Source of the DNA: Vanilla planifolia
Taxonomy: Eukaryota > Streptophyta > Magnoliopsida > Asparagales > Orchidaceae
Assembly (NCBI GenBank): GCA_023846275.1
Contig: CM043868.1
Span: 4,049,153-4,113,152 of the forward strand
DNA length: 64,000 bases
Reading direction: 5' to 3'
The notes under the pieces are model-generated. The model was given only the letters and a program-made list of their open reading frames with translations, did not search any database and had not been told where the DNA came from. Shown piece by piece: positions 1 through 10,400 of this stretch (its first letter is position 1; the number at the start of each line of letters is the position of its first letter). The position numbers and the translations under genes are program-made.

Positions 1-1199
1 CACTGTGGTAAATGGAGCTAAAGAGCTTCCTATAATATATGTTCATTATCATAAAGTACACATTAAATCAAATCAGAGAGATATAGACTAACACTTAAGC
101 ATCTAAAAAAGCTAAAGTTCTTTGTATAATGTGATGGTTATTATCATACTTGTATGATCCTTCTTAAATAAGCACATAAGGCTAATTAGAGAAGCTAATG
201 GTTTGGATGAATGGTATATCGAGTAATACGATACAGTATAAATCTTCTTGATTAAATAATACAAATGGAAAAAAATTATAATAATTTGTTAATCTCATTA
301 GAAATATTGATTAGCCATTCAAATCCATTGGGATTTCTTAAAATAGAGTGGCAATCTTTACTCTTAAATAGTACATCAAATTGATTTAGAAGAGAGATTG
401 ACACAATTTTCTTATCATTCCACTAAGTCTATTTTTTCTTCCAACAAACTTAACCTTATGCACCATATACGTGAAGCAATCCAACAAAGAAAGAGCTATA
501 TTGAAGTTGTTGTTTAAGTATTTTCTTTTTTCTATTCAAGAATTTGGTATACTCACTAAAAGATCCATTTACATTTAGAATTATGTCACTTAATATTTTG
601 AGTAAGGTTGTAAGGATATTCTGTAGAGCTTTTTGATATGTGTTTCAACTTATTTCTAGCCTCTTATATATTAACTCATTTGAGACTTGTTGCGTACAGC
701 TCTTTTAGGCCTTCTATAGGTCCCTTTGTGAATCTTCTTTTGGAAATGTTTTCACATAGTAGCCTTTCAGCAAAAGTTATGATTTTTTATAATAAAAGCT
801 AGATCATTAGACTAGGGGTGGTCATAGATTCAGATTTAAATCAAAACACCTAAAAATATTAGTGTTATTTACTTTCAAGCATTTACTTTGGTTGTTACCT
901 CATACAAAGGATTTTAAAAGTAATCAAGAGTTTTCTTAAATTTCATAATTCATCTCCCTTTTCCGACTCAACTATTTCAACAATTAAGTATACATGCATA
1001 TGTTACAAGCAATAGATATTTCCATGTGCTAAGATTATTGTATGCTAAGATGGATTCGGCTATAGCCCAAACTCATATAGTGAGGAAGCTACTAGTATTA
1101 ATCATGGGGAAAAGTAAGAAGGGAGCCACAAATAGTGATGAGAATAAATAATAGAGGAATAAGCATATATTATTGTATCAAAAAGAGCTACTACCCATG
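1..1199. other. AT-rich intergenic DNA, no gene
   Basis: I see no coding structure here. A perfect 16-bp palindrome (ATCATACTTGTATGAT) lies at 143-158; the same type of palindrome recurs in the family A and B repeats further right, so the first few hundred bases may be a family B relic. The rest looks like old repeat DNA without a recognisable domain. Confidence 0.5.
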
Positions 1200-1252
1200 C
1201 TAAAACAAGTAGAAGGGAAAAGGCTCGTCAAGCAAATAAATTAATCAAATAG

Positions 1253-1380
1253 TTCTATGGAATACAACCACCTCATTTTATTGAAACAATCAACCTAGTG
1301 TAAGAGTTTGGCTTGATCAAATGGAGATGATATTTGATAGCATCTTATGTCTCCATAATAGTAGGGTTTGTCTTGCATTA
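1253..1380 (+). pseudogene. Ty3/gypsy gag remnant
   Basis: Two pieces in different frames resemble the N-terminal half of plant gypsy Gag. The first (from 1253) reads FYGIQPPHF, like the usual 'F..l.PP.F' block. The second (1300-1380) reads VRVWLDQMEMIFDSILC and then RVCLAL, like the 'W(L)..ME.IF' block followed by 'RV.lA'. A frameshift and stops separate and surround them. Gag coats the element RNA; this copy cannot be functional. The match is to a general pattern known from the family, so the lineage stays open. Confidence 0.45.
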
Positions 1381-1399
1381 TCCTAATTATTTATCCCTT

Positions 1400-4300
1400 T
1401 TTTGAGTATTTTGAAACCTTTATTTCATTAAAACTTGTTATTTTAAAAATATTTTTATCGTAAATGAAATTCTTCATAAAAGCCAAATAAATGCTTAGAA
1501 CAATTAATTTATTTTTTTACAAAGGTAAATAAATCATTTATAAAATTAGTTCTTCTAGCAAAAATTCAAGTATTCAAACCATATTAAATACTAAATCAAT
1601 ACATAATATTGTCAAAAAAACATTTAATACATCTCATATGATCCAAAACCTTATACATCCATTTATGCCAAAGAAAGAAATTATAAAGTTAAGTACCTCC
1701 CTTATTGCTTCTTAACTCTTATACTTTTAAGCCATAGAAAGGGGTCAAGCCAACCAATATAACTTTCCTATGCATAATCTACGTAACAAGAATGCCAACC
1801 AACATACTTGTTTCTTTTGCACCAAACAACTTGCATGAGAAACTAGACCAAACATTTATGTAATTTAGTAACTCCTAAAAATATGTTTCCATTTTTACTT
1901 AATTGCTTAATTACTTGAGCATTTTGACCTGATTATGGCTATGGTAATCCATAAAAAAAACTCCATATGCATAATTTATATAACAAGGATGTATATTACA
2001 AAATTAGGCTTATGCCACATCTTGTATCCAAATAATAAAGCATATAATAGCTAATGCAAAGTTATCCTACATGAGACCAATATAATAATGCAATGCTCCC
2101 ACCACTTAGGTTAGTCCTTTACCTTTCCTTTTCAATTAATTTAGCTACTTTTTATTTCCTATTTGAGCCCATGATTCTTGAAGTTTTTTTATTAAACCAT
2201 TCCTTTTTATTTTTAACATCAAATTTAGGTTTAGCCTTCATATCAAAAGCTATGTATTTTATTAACCTCTATTTGGATTACACCTTTGGACTATACTAAA
2301 AAAAGAGATACATCATTCCAATGATCCCATGATTAGGTTACACCTTTGGAGCATAATCGAAAAGGATATACCCTTTCTGGTGCTGCAATGATCAAACCTT
2401 TTCACATTTGAAAGTTTTTTATTTAAGAACTAACGTATGCTGTTGTCCTTTATAATCCCTATTTAATGCATTTATTAAAATTATTTTATTTATATGATAT
2501 AAAAAACATCTTTTCCCATTGTCCCTACCTCCATGCAACAAGATTATACATAACATGCCACATGTAACAAAATGTGATTTATTGACAATAGAAACCATTA
2601 TCTACACCTAATATGCTTGTACATAAAGCAAATTAAACAATAAAATAAATTTGTTAAGCTTCTATATCAATACATTCTATCATAGCATGCCAATTATTTA
2701 AAAACACTATTTTTTGTAATCAAATGAAACCCACATATTCATTGTAACATGTGAATGTTTAAATTTATGTGATATATGTTTTACATTGAGCATATGAATA
2801 TTTTCCTATTTATGAACTAATATTGCATTACAACATTTTTCAAATGAGATGCATCAAGCTACATAGTCAACCTATCTCAAGTCACATTGTAGTAGTTTTA
2901 ATTAAAGATTTATTCTTCCCTTTTTCTTATGCCCCTCTTTGCAAATTTTGTTCTCATTTTTCCTTTCCTTCCTTTTTCTCTTTCTCCCTTAAATCCAAAA
3001 TGATTTCCTCAATACTTATAACATTCTCTATCTAATATCTCTCAATTCCATTTGAATCCTTCTAAATTCCCTTCCTAATTTCACATAAATCCCAAATAGG
3101 CTTTTCCCCAATTCCTAAAAACCTCACATGGCCATCAAATGGAGCTTTTAATGCCATTCCACATCTCTTCAACTCCAATTGTCCTTTCCACTTCAAGAAA
3201 TAATTGTGACTCTCCCAATTTTATTTCTCTTTGTTTTCTCATTGGTTGATTCACTAATGATACCATTTTTTCACTTTACATATTCATGTTCGATCAAATT
3301 TTGTCAATTAGAACAATAATAAATAGAAATTAATTAAAATCTTTAATTAAAACTATATAGTATATGTTTTCTTCACATTTTTCTATCTAGATGACCTAAA
3401 AAAATTCATCAACTAATTTTAAATAAATTACTCAAAGAGATGTACCTATCATGCAATTTGTTTTTGAATTATTTAATATTTTTAATAATATTTTCTCTAA
3501 AAATGTATATAATAAATATTATATTATTTTTTCTTATTAATGTTTGAATCTTTATTTTGTGACTATACCACTTGATATTCATGTTAAAAAAATATGAAGC
3601 TAAAATTATCTATGCGCCTTCATCATAGTCATGTTTTGTAATTTTTAAACATCATTAGGTGTTTATTTTAAGTTTTTGAAACATATTAATTCTATAGTTA
3701 AATTTTTTTATTAAATTTTGTTAATCACCCATCTTTTGTGTTGTGGTCTCAACACATCCCATTTTTATCAACCTTTTACTTGTTGGTTTCCAAATAATTC
3801 ACACTTTTTGTTTTGAAACTTGTATCTCTTCTTTTTTTTTTTTGTTATTTGCCACCATTTTAGTGATATATGAGTTTTTTTTCTAAACTTTAATAAATCA
3901 TTAGAAACTAATAATGATTATAGAAGTTACAAATTAATTTGCTTACCTTTATAAATGATCATGGTTTTTCACCCTTCTTATAAACTTAGATCAGTCATAT
4001 GATGGTATAGCACATCAATTTTGATACATAATAATTATAATTCTAAGCGTAATTATTTATGCAATTTCCCCACATTTGAGATATAAAGAATTCTTCCTTT
4101 CTTATTGAAATTTTTTATTAAAATTTAGATCAAGAATGTTTCTTATACATTCCCTCTTCTATTTCCCATTTGCTTGTTTTCCTAATTTATTGGTCCATAA
4201 AACTTTAAACAAAGAATAAATATTTTTTCTCCCAAAAAATAATTACTAATATTTTCTCTCTTAACAAATCTAGTAAGTTCTTTTATAGACTTTAGCAAAG

Positions 4301-4430
4301 CATGGTTCTCTTTTAGCATCCACATTTTCACAAATTTTTAATCATAACACCTTTAGGATCTCTTTGAGTTCATATGACCAATCTATACAATTTTGAAATG
4401 ATGAATTCTTCTTCCCAATCATTTTAATCT
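1400..4430. other. AT-rich DNA without recognisable genes
   Basis: This 3-kb stretch is strongly AT-rich with many homopolymer runs. The longest open frames (2093-2299 and 2823-3035) are low-complexity, rich in Phe, Leu and Ser, and have no family signature. I see nothing else that I can support. Confidence 0.5.
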
Positions 4431-4435
4431 AATCT
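4431..4435. repeat. Target-site duplication AATCT, left
   Basis: AATCT directly precedes the TGTTACACCC terminus of the LTR and is repeated exactly at 7555-7559. Five bases is the normal duplication length for plant LTR-retrotransposon integration. Confidence 0.85.
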
Positions 4436-5299
4436 TGTTACACCCCATTTTTCCTAGGCTGATTTTTGGCATACATTTTTTTTTTTACATATAGACAGCT
4501 CAGATCGTCCCATAACATCCTGAGTAGCCTACAAAAAACATAGGATATAACACATCATTACACACCTACTTTCCTTAACAATGTGGATCCCATCTCCCGG
4601 GTACACCGTCAACTCAGGATTCATGACTCCTGAATTAACAGATGGACTCACGCAATGTTACTCCTACTAGACCCAATACTCCTATCCCATACCGATAGGA
4701 GAACCGATCTAATAGAAGTCTGAACCCCCACGATAAGTTCCATAGTCATGTAATGACCTCACCATAAAAAAAAATATATAACATCCACAGAATAAATATA
4801 TAAATATAGCACTCCACACACTATAGCACCAAAACAATAAGTAAGATAGTGAATGGAAACTACATCACAAGAATAAGATCCAAGTCCAACAAGTGCAACA
4901 TCATCCAACCAGATACATAAGTCAGATTCATCCTCACACAATACCTGACATAAGAATAATAGTCTCACTGAATACATCCAATAGCATCAATCACACTAAC
5001 CAAAATGTCTCAGAAATCACAGATCAGATATCCTCCACTAGCCTGCTGACCACGATCCCACCTAATCTGGGTGGCGTCAAGTCTGCCGAGCCGCTGGAAA
5101 AATATAGATAATAAAGGAATGAGCTACGCCCAGTAGGAAAGGCAGCTAGTAAAACTCACATGCAAGAGAAGGATAATAGCAAGAGTATAGGAATACAGCA
5201 TAACAATGTATGATGGAAAGGCAATCTCAGTTCCAGACTCCGACCAACCACAGTCACCCCTAGTCACACCAGAGTAGCTCTCCTCTGTGCTTCCAGGTA

Positions 5300-5580
5300 G
5301 CATGCCAGTGGGATCGCCCATCTCGAAACATGCATGGCGCTTAGGCAAAGCATGCCAGTGGGATACGCCCATCTCGAAACACGCATCATAACGCCTAGCA
5401 CCCGACACCTCAGCGTCTATGTAGCATGCCAGTGGGATTGCCCATCTCGAAACACGCATGGCGCCTAGGCAAAGCATGCCAGTGGGATTGCCCATCTCGA
5501 AACACGCATCACAACCTAGCCTGGGGTTCCAGGTAGCATGCCAGTGGGATACGCCCATCTCGAAACACGCATGGCGCCTA
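5300..5580. repeat. Five copies of a 36-bp core in the LTR
   Basis: Cores starting GCATGCCAGTGGGAT and continuing through CCCATCTCGAAACACGCAT begin at 5300, 5350, 5424, 5474 and 5535, so spacing is 50, 74, 50 and 61 bp. Two copies are joined by a short linker ending in AGGCAAA. Copies differ by a few bases (TCG, TACG or TTG after GGGA). The array creates a long minus-strand open frame rich in CFEMG, which is a by-product of the repeat. Confidence 0.9.
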
Positions 5581-6013
5581 CCAGTCACATGTATACTATG
5601 GAAGCTAAGTCTGAACCGCACAGTTACCTACCACAACTACCCTAAAATATCATATAGGGTCTATAGTAGTCCGGTCCATTATGCCAATCCGTAAAATATG
5701 CCAACATTGAGTAAACTGACTCAATCCATGCCATTGCCGTCCAAGCAACACAACTGTACCAGTTACTGACTGTTTTGGTAGCATCCATGTACCATACCTC
5801 TGTCTGACTGTTTCAACTATACTGTCATCACTGATAACATTTTTCCCTACTTCAGGAAATTTTTCTCTACATACGGATCTCCAGAATTTTCGAGATCGCT
5901 CAAATCCCAATTTCTCTTTTTCTGAATTTTTTTTCAGAATTTAAAATCCCGAAATTCTAATTATTGCATTTTTTTCCAATTTCCAAAAAAATCAAATTCT
6001 GCACTTTCTAAAT

Positions 6014-6160
6014 TTTCCGAAATTCGGAATAAATTTCCGAATTAAAATTTAAATTCACATATATCCTTTTTCCGAAAATTCGGATTAATTTCCGAATTAA
6101 TTTTTAAATTCCACATATATCCTTTTTCCGAAAATTCGGATTAATTTCTGAATTAAATTT
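6014..6160. repeat. 56-bp tandem repeat in the LTR
   Basis: The unit begins ACATATATCCTTTTTCCGAA at 6057 and again at 6113, and a diverged partial copy precedes it from about 6014. Each unit holds the small inverted repeat CCGAAAATTCGG followed by TTTCCGAATTAA. It abuts a second, unrelated tandem repeat. Confidence 0.85.
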
Positions 6161-6164
6161 CCTC

Positions 6165-6295
6165 CGCGCCGTTCGTCCGCGCCGAATCCCGCTGAATCGG
6201 TTTTCGCTGCCGGTTCGGCTTTCGCGCCGTTCGTCAGCGCCGAATCCCACTTAACCGGTTTTCGCTGCCGGTTCGGCCTTCGCGCTGAACCGAGA
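6165..6295. repeat. 58-bp CpG-rich tandem repeat in the LTR
   Basis: Units start CGCGCCGTTCGT at 6165 and 6223, with a partial third beginning CGCGC at 6281, giving a constant 58-bp period. Each contains CGCCGAATCCC and TTTTCGCTGCCGGTTCGG. The block is GC- and CpG-rich inside otherwise AT-rich DNA. Confidence 0.85.
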
Positions 6296-7554
6296 ACCCA
6301 TCGGCCGAATAATTAATCCAATTTCCAGCCGACGTTTAACATTTAAATTATTAATAAATATTGAATAATTACAATTACTTAATTAACTAAACCGAAATTA
6401 ATCTAATCCATCTCCTTCCTCCGCCCGGCGCCCGCGAAACCCTAGCCGACGATTCCTCCGGGAAAATTCCGTTTCCCCCGTCGATTTCCGGTGACCGAGA
6501 TCAAAGAGAAACAAAATTCGATGTTCATACTATCCTAATGTTTCATTAATGCCACTAATTTCTAAGGTTCAATCAAAATTTCCGCCGAAGTTTCATCCGA
6601 TCCCCATTTTAACAATCTATGAAATTAAATAAATTTCAGCATTTGATACTATCTTAACATGATTAAAGCACATAATCGAATCAACACATGCTTGGTAAAA
6701 TTTCCAAATTCGGCGGTTATAATTTTCCGAAGAAAAACCCTAAAATGCTAAAATCAATAATTTTCATTAATCAATTCCAAAAACCACAATTCGCATGCTC
6801 CGATAGCTATTTGCAAAATAATCCATATTTTTAATTTGCTAAATAACTAATTTAAAATCTGAATTTCCTACCTTTCTTCTCTGGCGACGGTGAAGCTTGC
6901 ACGCGACCAACCGCTGCTCCTCGCCGAACGAAACCAGTACCAATTGATTCTCCTCGGTCCCGCGAACCTCCAGGTACAAAAAGCCCCTTGAAAGGCTGCC
7001 GGAAAGTATCGTCGTTCGCCGCGAACACCTCGTCTCCGGCCACCGCTCGAAACCCTAACAGCCGAACAAATCAGGTTAAATACCCAGCTTAAACCGGTAA
7101 TAACCCGTTAAGAACCCATTAAGCGCCGGTTGACCTTCTAATAACGCCGCTTAAACCCGATCAGCCGGTTAATCTCCACCGCTGATCTCGTCCGTCCGAT
7201 CCGCTTATCCGCGGCTTATCCAACCGCACGCGCAAACCACTCGGCGAACCGCCCCCCGCATTCGCTGAACCGCTCCGGTCCGGTTCACGCGCGGTAAAAA
7301 CCAAATTCCGGTTTAAAAAAATCTAATAGACCGATTTAACTAGATTTTCGAATTTCCAAAAATCCAATAAATCCAATTAAACAGGGAAAATTACTTAAAA
7401 ATTTCCTCGGTGCTCCGAAAAATCCCCAGAAAATTTCAGAAATTCCAATAGCCTCCAATTGAGCTCCTGGCTCATCCTACTGTCGATCTGAAATCATCCA
7501 AGCCACAATTGAATTATTGAAGATTAAACGTATAATATTTTACTGGGTATAACA

Positions 7555-7559
7555 AATCT
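7555..7559. repeat. Target-site duplication AATCT, right
   Basis: Right-hand copy of AATCT, immediately after the TATAACA end of the LTR and identical to 4431-4435. Confidence 0.85.
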
Positions 7560-8365
7560 AGTCATCACCTCTACTTCAAATTTACTTTTTTTGAGTTAAT
7601 ATATTTGGGTTTTAGATACTTATGAAATATCTATTCATTATTGTCACATTTTTAATATTTACATATGTTTAGCCATTAAACAACACTATCTTGATTGCAC
7701 TATAAGCAAGGATTTTTATAACATTTTTAAACATTTATCAAATTCTCTATTTTTACATAATCATTTTTAAGATGATTTCCTTTTATCATTCATATCCATA
7801 TAACCAATTATTTTATTTACTCCCACTCTACTTTTCCATTTCAAATGAATATCATTATGATGGTTATTTTCTTATTTCATCTTAGATTGTAATTATTACT
7901 ATATATATTTGTCTAATACCTCTTCATCCACAAAAATTTCATCACCTAATCTAAATCTCAGTTAAACCTTTTCTTTAAAATTGACAAACTTGGGCATTAG
8001 TAATTTACCCTTTTAGCATCTACTACATTATTTACCCTTTTGCTTGGAGTTTTGTTTTCCTCTATTTCTTTTAAGATTTTTTGGTAATTCACAATATACT
8101 ATATCTCATGATGCTATATGCAAACTATTACATTACTGATATATAAGATTTCTTAAGTATATAGTCATTGTCATATGTTTTTCTGCCAATAAATGATTTT
8201 CTTAACACTTATGCATGTTCTTTATCATAATGTCTAATCAAAATTCATCACAAGTAAAATACTTAATATTCCTCATCCTACACTCTCCCTTGTTCTTGCC
8301 ATGAGTCTTGCATTTAAGCATCTCATTTGCTCCATATCTAGTAGTTTGAGTCTTTGACCAAGATG
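7560..8365. other. AT-rich intergenic DNA
   Basis: No coding structure, tandem array or terminal motif stands out. It is low-GC repeat-like sequence that was probably contiguous with the DNA left of 4431 before the LTR inserted. Confidence 0.45.
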
Positions 8366-8596
8366 TCATGGTTTTCTTAAATTTTGTTCCTCCTTGTGAC
8401 GATAATATCCCTTTTCTTTATTGCCTACTCTCTTTACCTCTATAGTTGTTTGATTTAGTTCAACTCTCCTTGAAGCCTTTACCAAATCCTTATAAAAAGT
8501 GAATTTCATAATATGCATAATTCTTCTAATAAAATCTTGAAGACACTTATAAGACATATAACAAGGTAAAATCAATGTACCCATCGTAGATTTCAT
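8366..8596 (-). pseudogene. Possible gypsy gag fragment
   Basis: A 76-codon open frame contains FYKDLVKASRRVELNQ followed by a Lys/Arg-rich stretch (VKRVGNKEKG). This resembles the 'l..rA...E' helix and basic tail that precede the zinc knuckle in plant gypsy Gag. No zinc knuckle follows. It could be chance; the composition and the position inside repeat DNA argue for a retroelement relic rather than a gene. Confidence 0.3.
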
Positions 8597-8599
8597 AAG

Positions 8600-9060
8600 T
8601 CATGATATTGCAATGCTTTCTAATCATGGTATGTTTTATTGGAGTTTTAGTTGGAAAGTTAATCATGTATACACGGATGAGTTACTTTAAGCTTTTGTTT
8701 GATGCAATAGATAATTAGCTACCCACCAAATCTTTTATGTTCTTTTGGATGTTAAATTAAAATTATTCTCAGCATATTTGATTTTGAGCCTACTAGTTCT
8801 TAATTTTTTGCAACAAAGCAGATTCCACAATGTTAAATTAACGAAATGGCTCACCTTTTTCTGCTCATTCCAACCAAAGATATGCGTATTGATCAAAATA
8901 CAGTTAAATTTGTACAAAATTTCCCATTCAGAAATATTTAAATACCAAGTCAAACCATCAAAACTCTTTGACCATAAAATCCCTAAAATTAAAACCACAG
9001 AAGGCATATTTTCTTCATCAAAAAATTAACTTGCACTAACTAATTTTAAAAAATAAATAC
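8600..9060. repeat. Dispersed repeat, copy 1
   Basis: This stretch aligns by eye with 14690-15160. Shared landmarks include ATAATTAGCTAC, TGTTAAATTA followed by ATTATTCTCA, then TTAATTTT with CAACAAAG or GAACAAAA, and ACAAAATTT. The two overlapping open frames here (8735-9029, one on each strand) are shadows of AT-rich repeat sequence. Confidence 0.6.
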
Positions 9061-9149
9061 CACACATATTGTAATACATTTCCCAATTTCAATGATTTTA
9101 TTAAAATATTTTTATTTTCAAAAGTATTTCATAAGAAAATATTCATTCT

Positions 9150-9452
9150 ACATTTTAGAACAACTCCGATGTTTTAACTCATATTCTTAGCTTCGAAGAG
9201 AAGCAATAGGTGTTAATTGTTAGTATTGCTTTTGTGTCAGTTCATCCAAATTTCCAAATCTGACTGCTTCACGATTGACTTCCAAGTCTTTTCCTTTGCA
9301 GTGTAAATGGATAACATCTACCTAATCTTTAAAATATGACAATAAAACTGCCCATGAGCTTGACTGGGCCAAGTGCTTTTTATATTTAAAATAAAGGTAG
9401 TGTGCACACAGGGCGTATTCGATGTTACTATTTCACTTTTTGCCAGAAAGAG
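9150..9452 (+). promoter_or_regulatory. Upstream region of peptide gene 1
   Basis: This block aligns with 37470-37701 in front of the second peptide gene, from GAGAAGCAA through ACGATTGAC to the start codon, so it was duplicated with the gene and kept. A TATA-like box TATATTTAAA lies at 9381-9390, about 70 bp before the ATG. W-box-type cores TTGACT occur at 9275-9280 and 9360-9365, and the first falls inside the conserved ACGATTGAC. WRKY control would be an inference only. Confidence 0.55.
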
Positions 9453-9776
9453 ATGGAGAAGTTGCAGCTTTTCTTTTGTATCGAAGTCCTCTTCCTCTGC
9501 TTGCTACCTTCTTCTGTTGCAATCCATGTTCACATGGCTAGCGAAGGTCAGAATCTTTACTCTCAATTCCCATGTCATTGTTGTACCTGTTATAAAGAAA
9601 CATCCTACAAAACGGATTGATTGTTGATGTCTATCTGATATGCAGGTGTCATCCCGGGAAGGAGAATGCTTGGAGGTAGAACTGGTGATAGTCCACCGGC
9701 ACCCGCTGGAAACCCGATAAAACACCATCTTCCTCCTGTGGATGTTTCAATTGGTTCTCCAGCTCCAGTTAAATAG
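9453..9776 (+). CDS. Small secreted peptide precursor, copy 1
   Basis: Two exons, 9453-9546 and 9646-9776, join to give 74 aa; the 99-bp intron starts GTCAGA, ends TATGCAG and is in phase 1. The N-terminus (MEKLQLFFCI, then VLFLCLLPSSVA) is a typical signal peptide, with likely cleavage near residue 23. Exon 2 encodes GRRMLGGRTG, then DSPPAPAGNPIKHHLPP, and ends IGSPAPVK. The Gly/Arg and SPP-rich C-terminus suggests a processed, perhaps hydroxyproline-bearing, extracellular peptide. The start is set by the paralogue at 37702, which matches from this Met and shares the AGAGATGGAG context; an upstream in-frame Met at 9402 is not supported by the paralogue. The A-x-N-xx-KH segment faintly recalls PSY-type peptides but lacks their Asp-Tyr, so I assign no family. 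Retaining the intron would instead give a 55-aa Cys-containing product. Confidence 0.75.
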
Positions 9777-10400
9777 CATACATGAAATCTTAAAGGGGTT
9801 GTTATAACTTAATTTTCTGAAGTATTACTTGATTCCGAGAACTAAAAATGATGAAACTAAATAGGGAAAGTACTGTCATGTACAGTCCCGAGTTTGTTTG
9901 ATATCTCCATGTGAAGATCATCTACTTCTTTCATATGAGTGTTCTCCATGCACTGTAAAAAGTTTGAAAAGAAGTTAATATGCTTTACTTTTATATTGCT
10001 CAAAACTCTCTTAAAACATCAACTTTGTAAAACAAGCCACCTATTAATCCGTTGTCATGTCCTATTAGTGAATTTACTACAAATTTATAATTTAATTATT
10101 TGCAGATACCAAAAAACAAATCTTCTTCAAATCATTAAAAAATTATTTAAAAAAAAATTAAAAGTTCTGGAATTAAATAGAGTATCATAGAATTTATCAT
10201 TTTGTTTTTGCATCACTATAGATTTCTAAATTATAACCTTGTACTATATCAAATTTGGTGCCTTCTAGTCTTATCATAAAAAACATGTGATCCAAACAAC
10301 CCTATGTTTGTAGGAATGTCAAAAAAAATTTGTGAGATAAATTATATCATTACAATCATCAAATTTACTAACCAAAGTATATTACTCCTATTTGAATCAA
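9777..10400. other. 3' flank of peptide gene 1
   Basis: This is probably the 3' UTR followed by AT-rich spacer. I see no canonical AATAAA close to the stop codon. The open frame 9939-10190 is Lys/Leu-rich, low-complexity, and not supported as a gene. Confidence 0.4.

Larger units (their letters stand above)
4436..7554. mobile_element. Solo LTR, about 3.1 kb, gypsy-like
   Basis: The segment begins TGTTACACCC and ends GGGTATAACA, which are near-perfect inverted termini of the TG...CA type, and it is bracketed by an exact AATCT duplication. No internal domain is present, so it is best read as a solo LTR left by recombination between the two LTRs of a retrotransposon. The TGTnACACCC start is common among plant Ty3/gypsy chromovirus (Tekay/Del-like) LTRs; that assignment is inference. 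Its centre (about 6.1-7.3 kb) is much more GC-rich than the surroundings and full of CpG. The intact duplication suggests it is younger than the other elements here. It contains three tandem arrays, listed separately. Orientation is not settled because the termini are symmetrical. The open frames inside it are repeat-driven and not taken as genes. Confidence 0.85.

Noticed and set aside
5300-5580. CRISPR-like appearance of repeats with spacers
   Set aside because: Only five imperfect cores with irregular spacing, part of the linkers also repeated, inside a plant LTR with no cas genes. It is a retroelement subrepeat.
5124-5621. 165-codon minus-strand open frame with repeated CFEMG-HWHA motifs
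   Set aside because: It is produced by the tandem 36-bp cores inside a solo LTR. It has no domain and no plausible start context, and the periodicity belongs to the DNA repeat.
5650-5910. 86-codon minus-strand open frame
   Set aside because: Lies inside the solo LTR and shows no recognisable protein features.
8735-9029. Overlapping 90-94-codon open frames on both strands
   Set aside because: They sit in a dispersed AT-rich repeat whose second copy at 14.7-15.2 kb does not keep either frame open, so chance is the better explanation.
9402-9452. Upstream in-frame Met giving a longer N-terminus for peptide gene 1
   Set aside because: Copy 2 matches from the Met at 9453 with its good context. 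The added residues are not hydrophobic signal sequence and are not supported by the paralogue.
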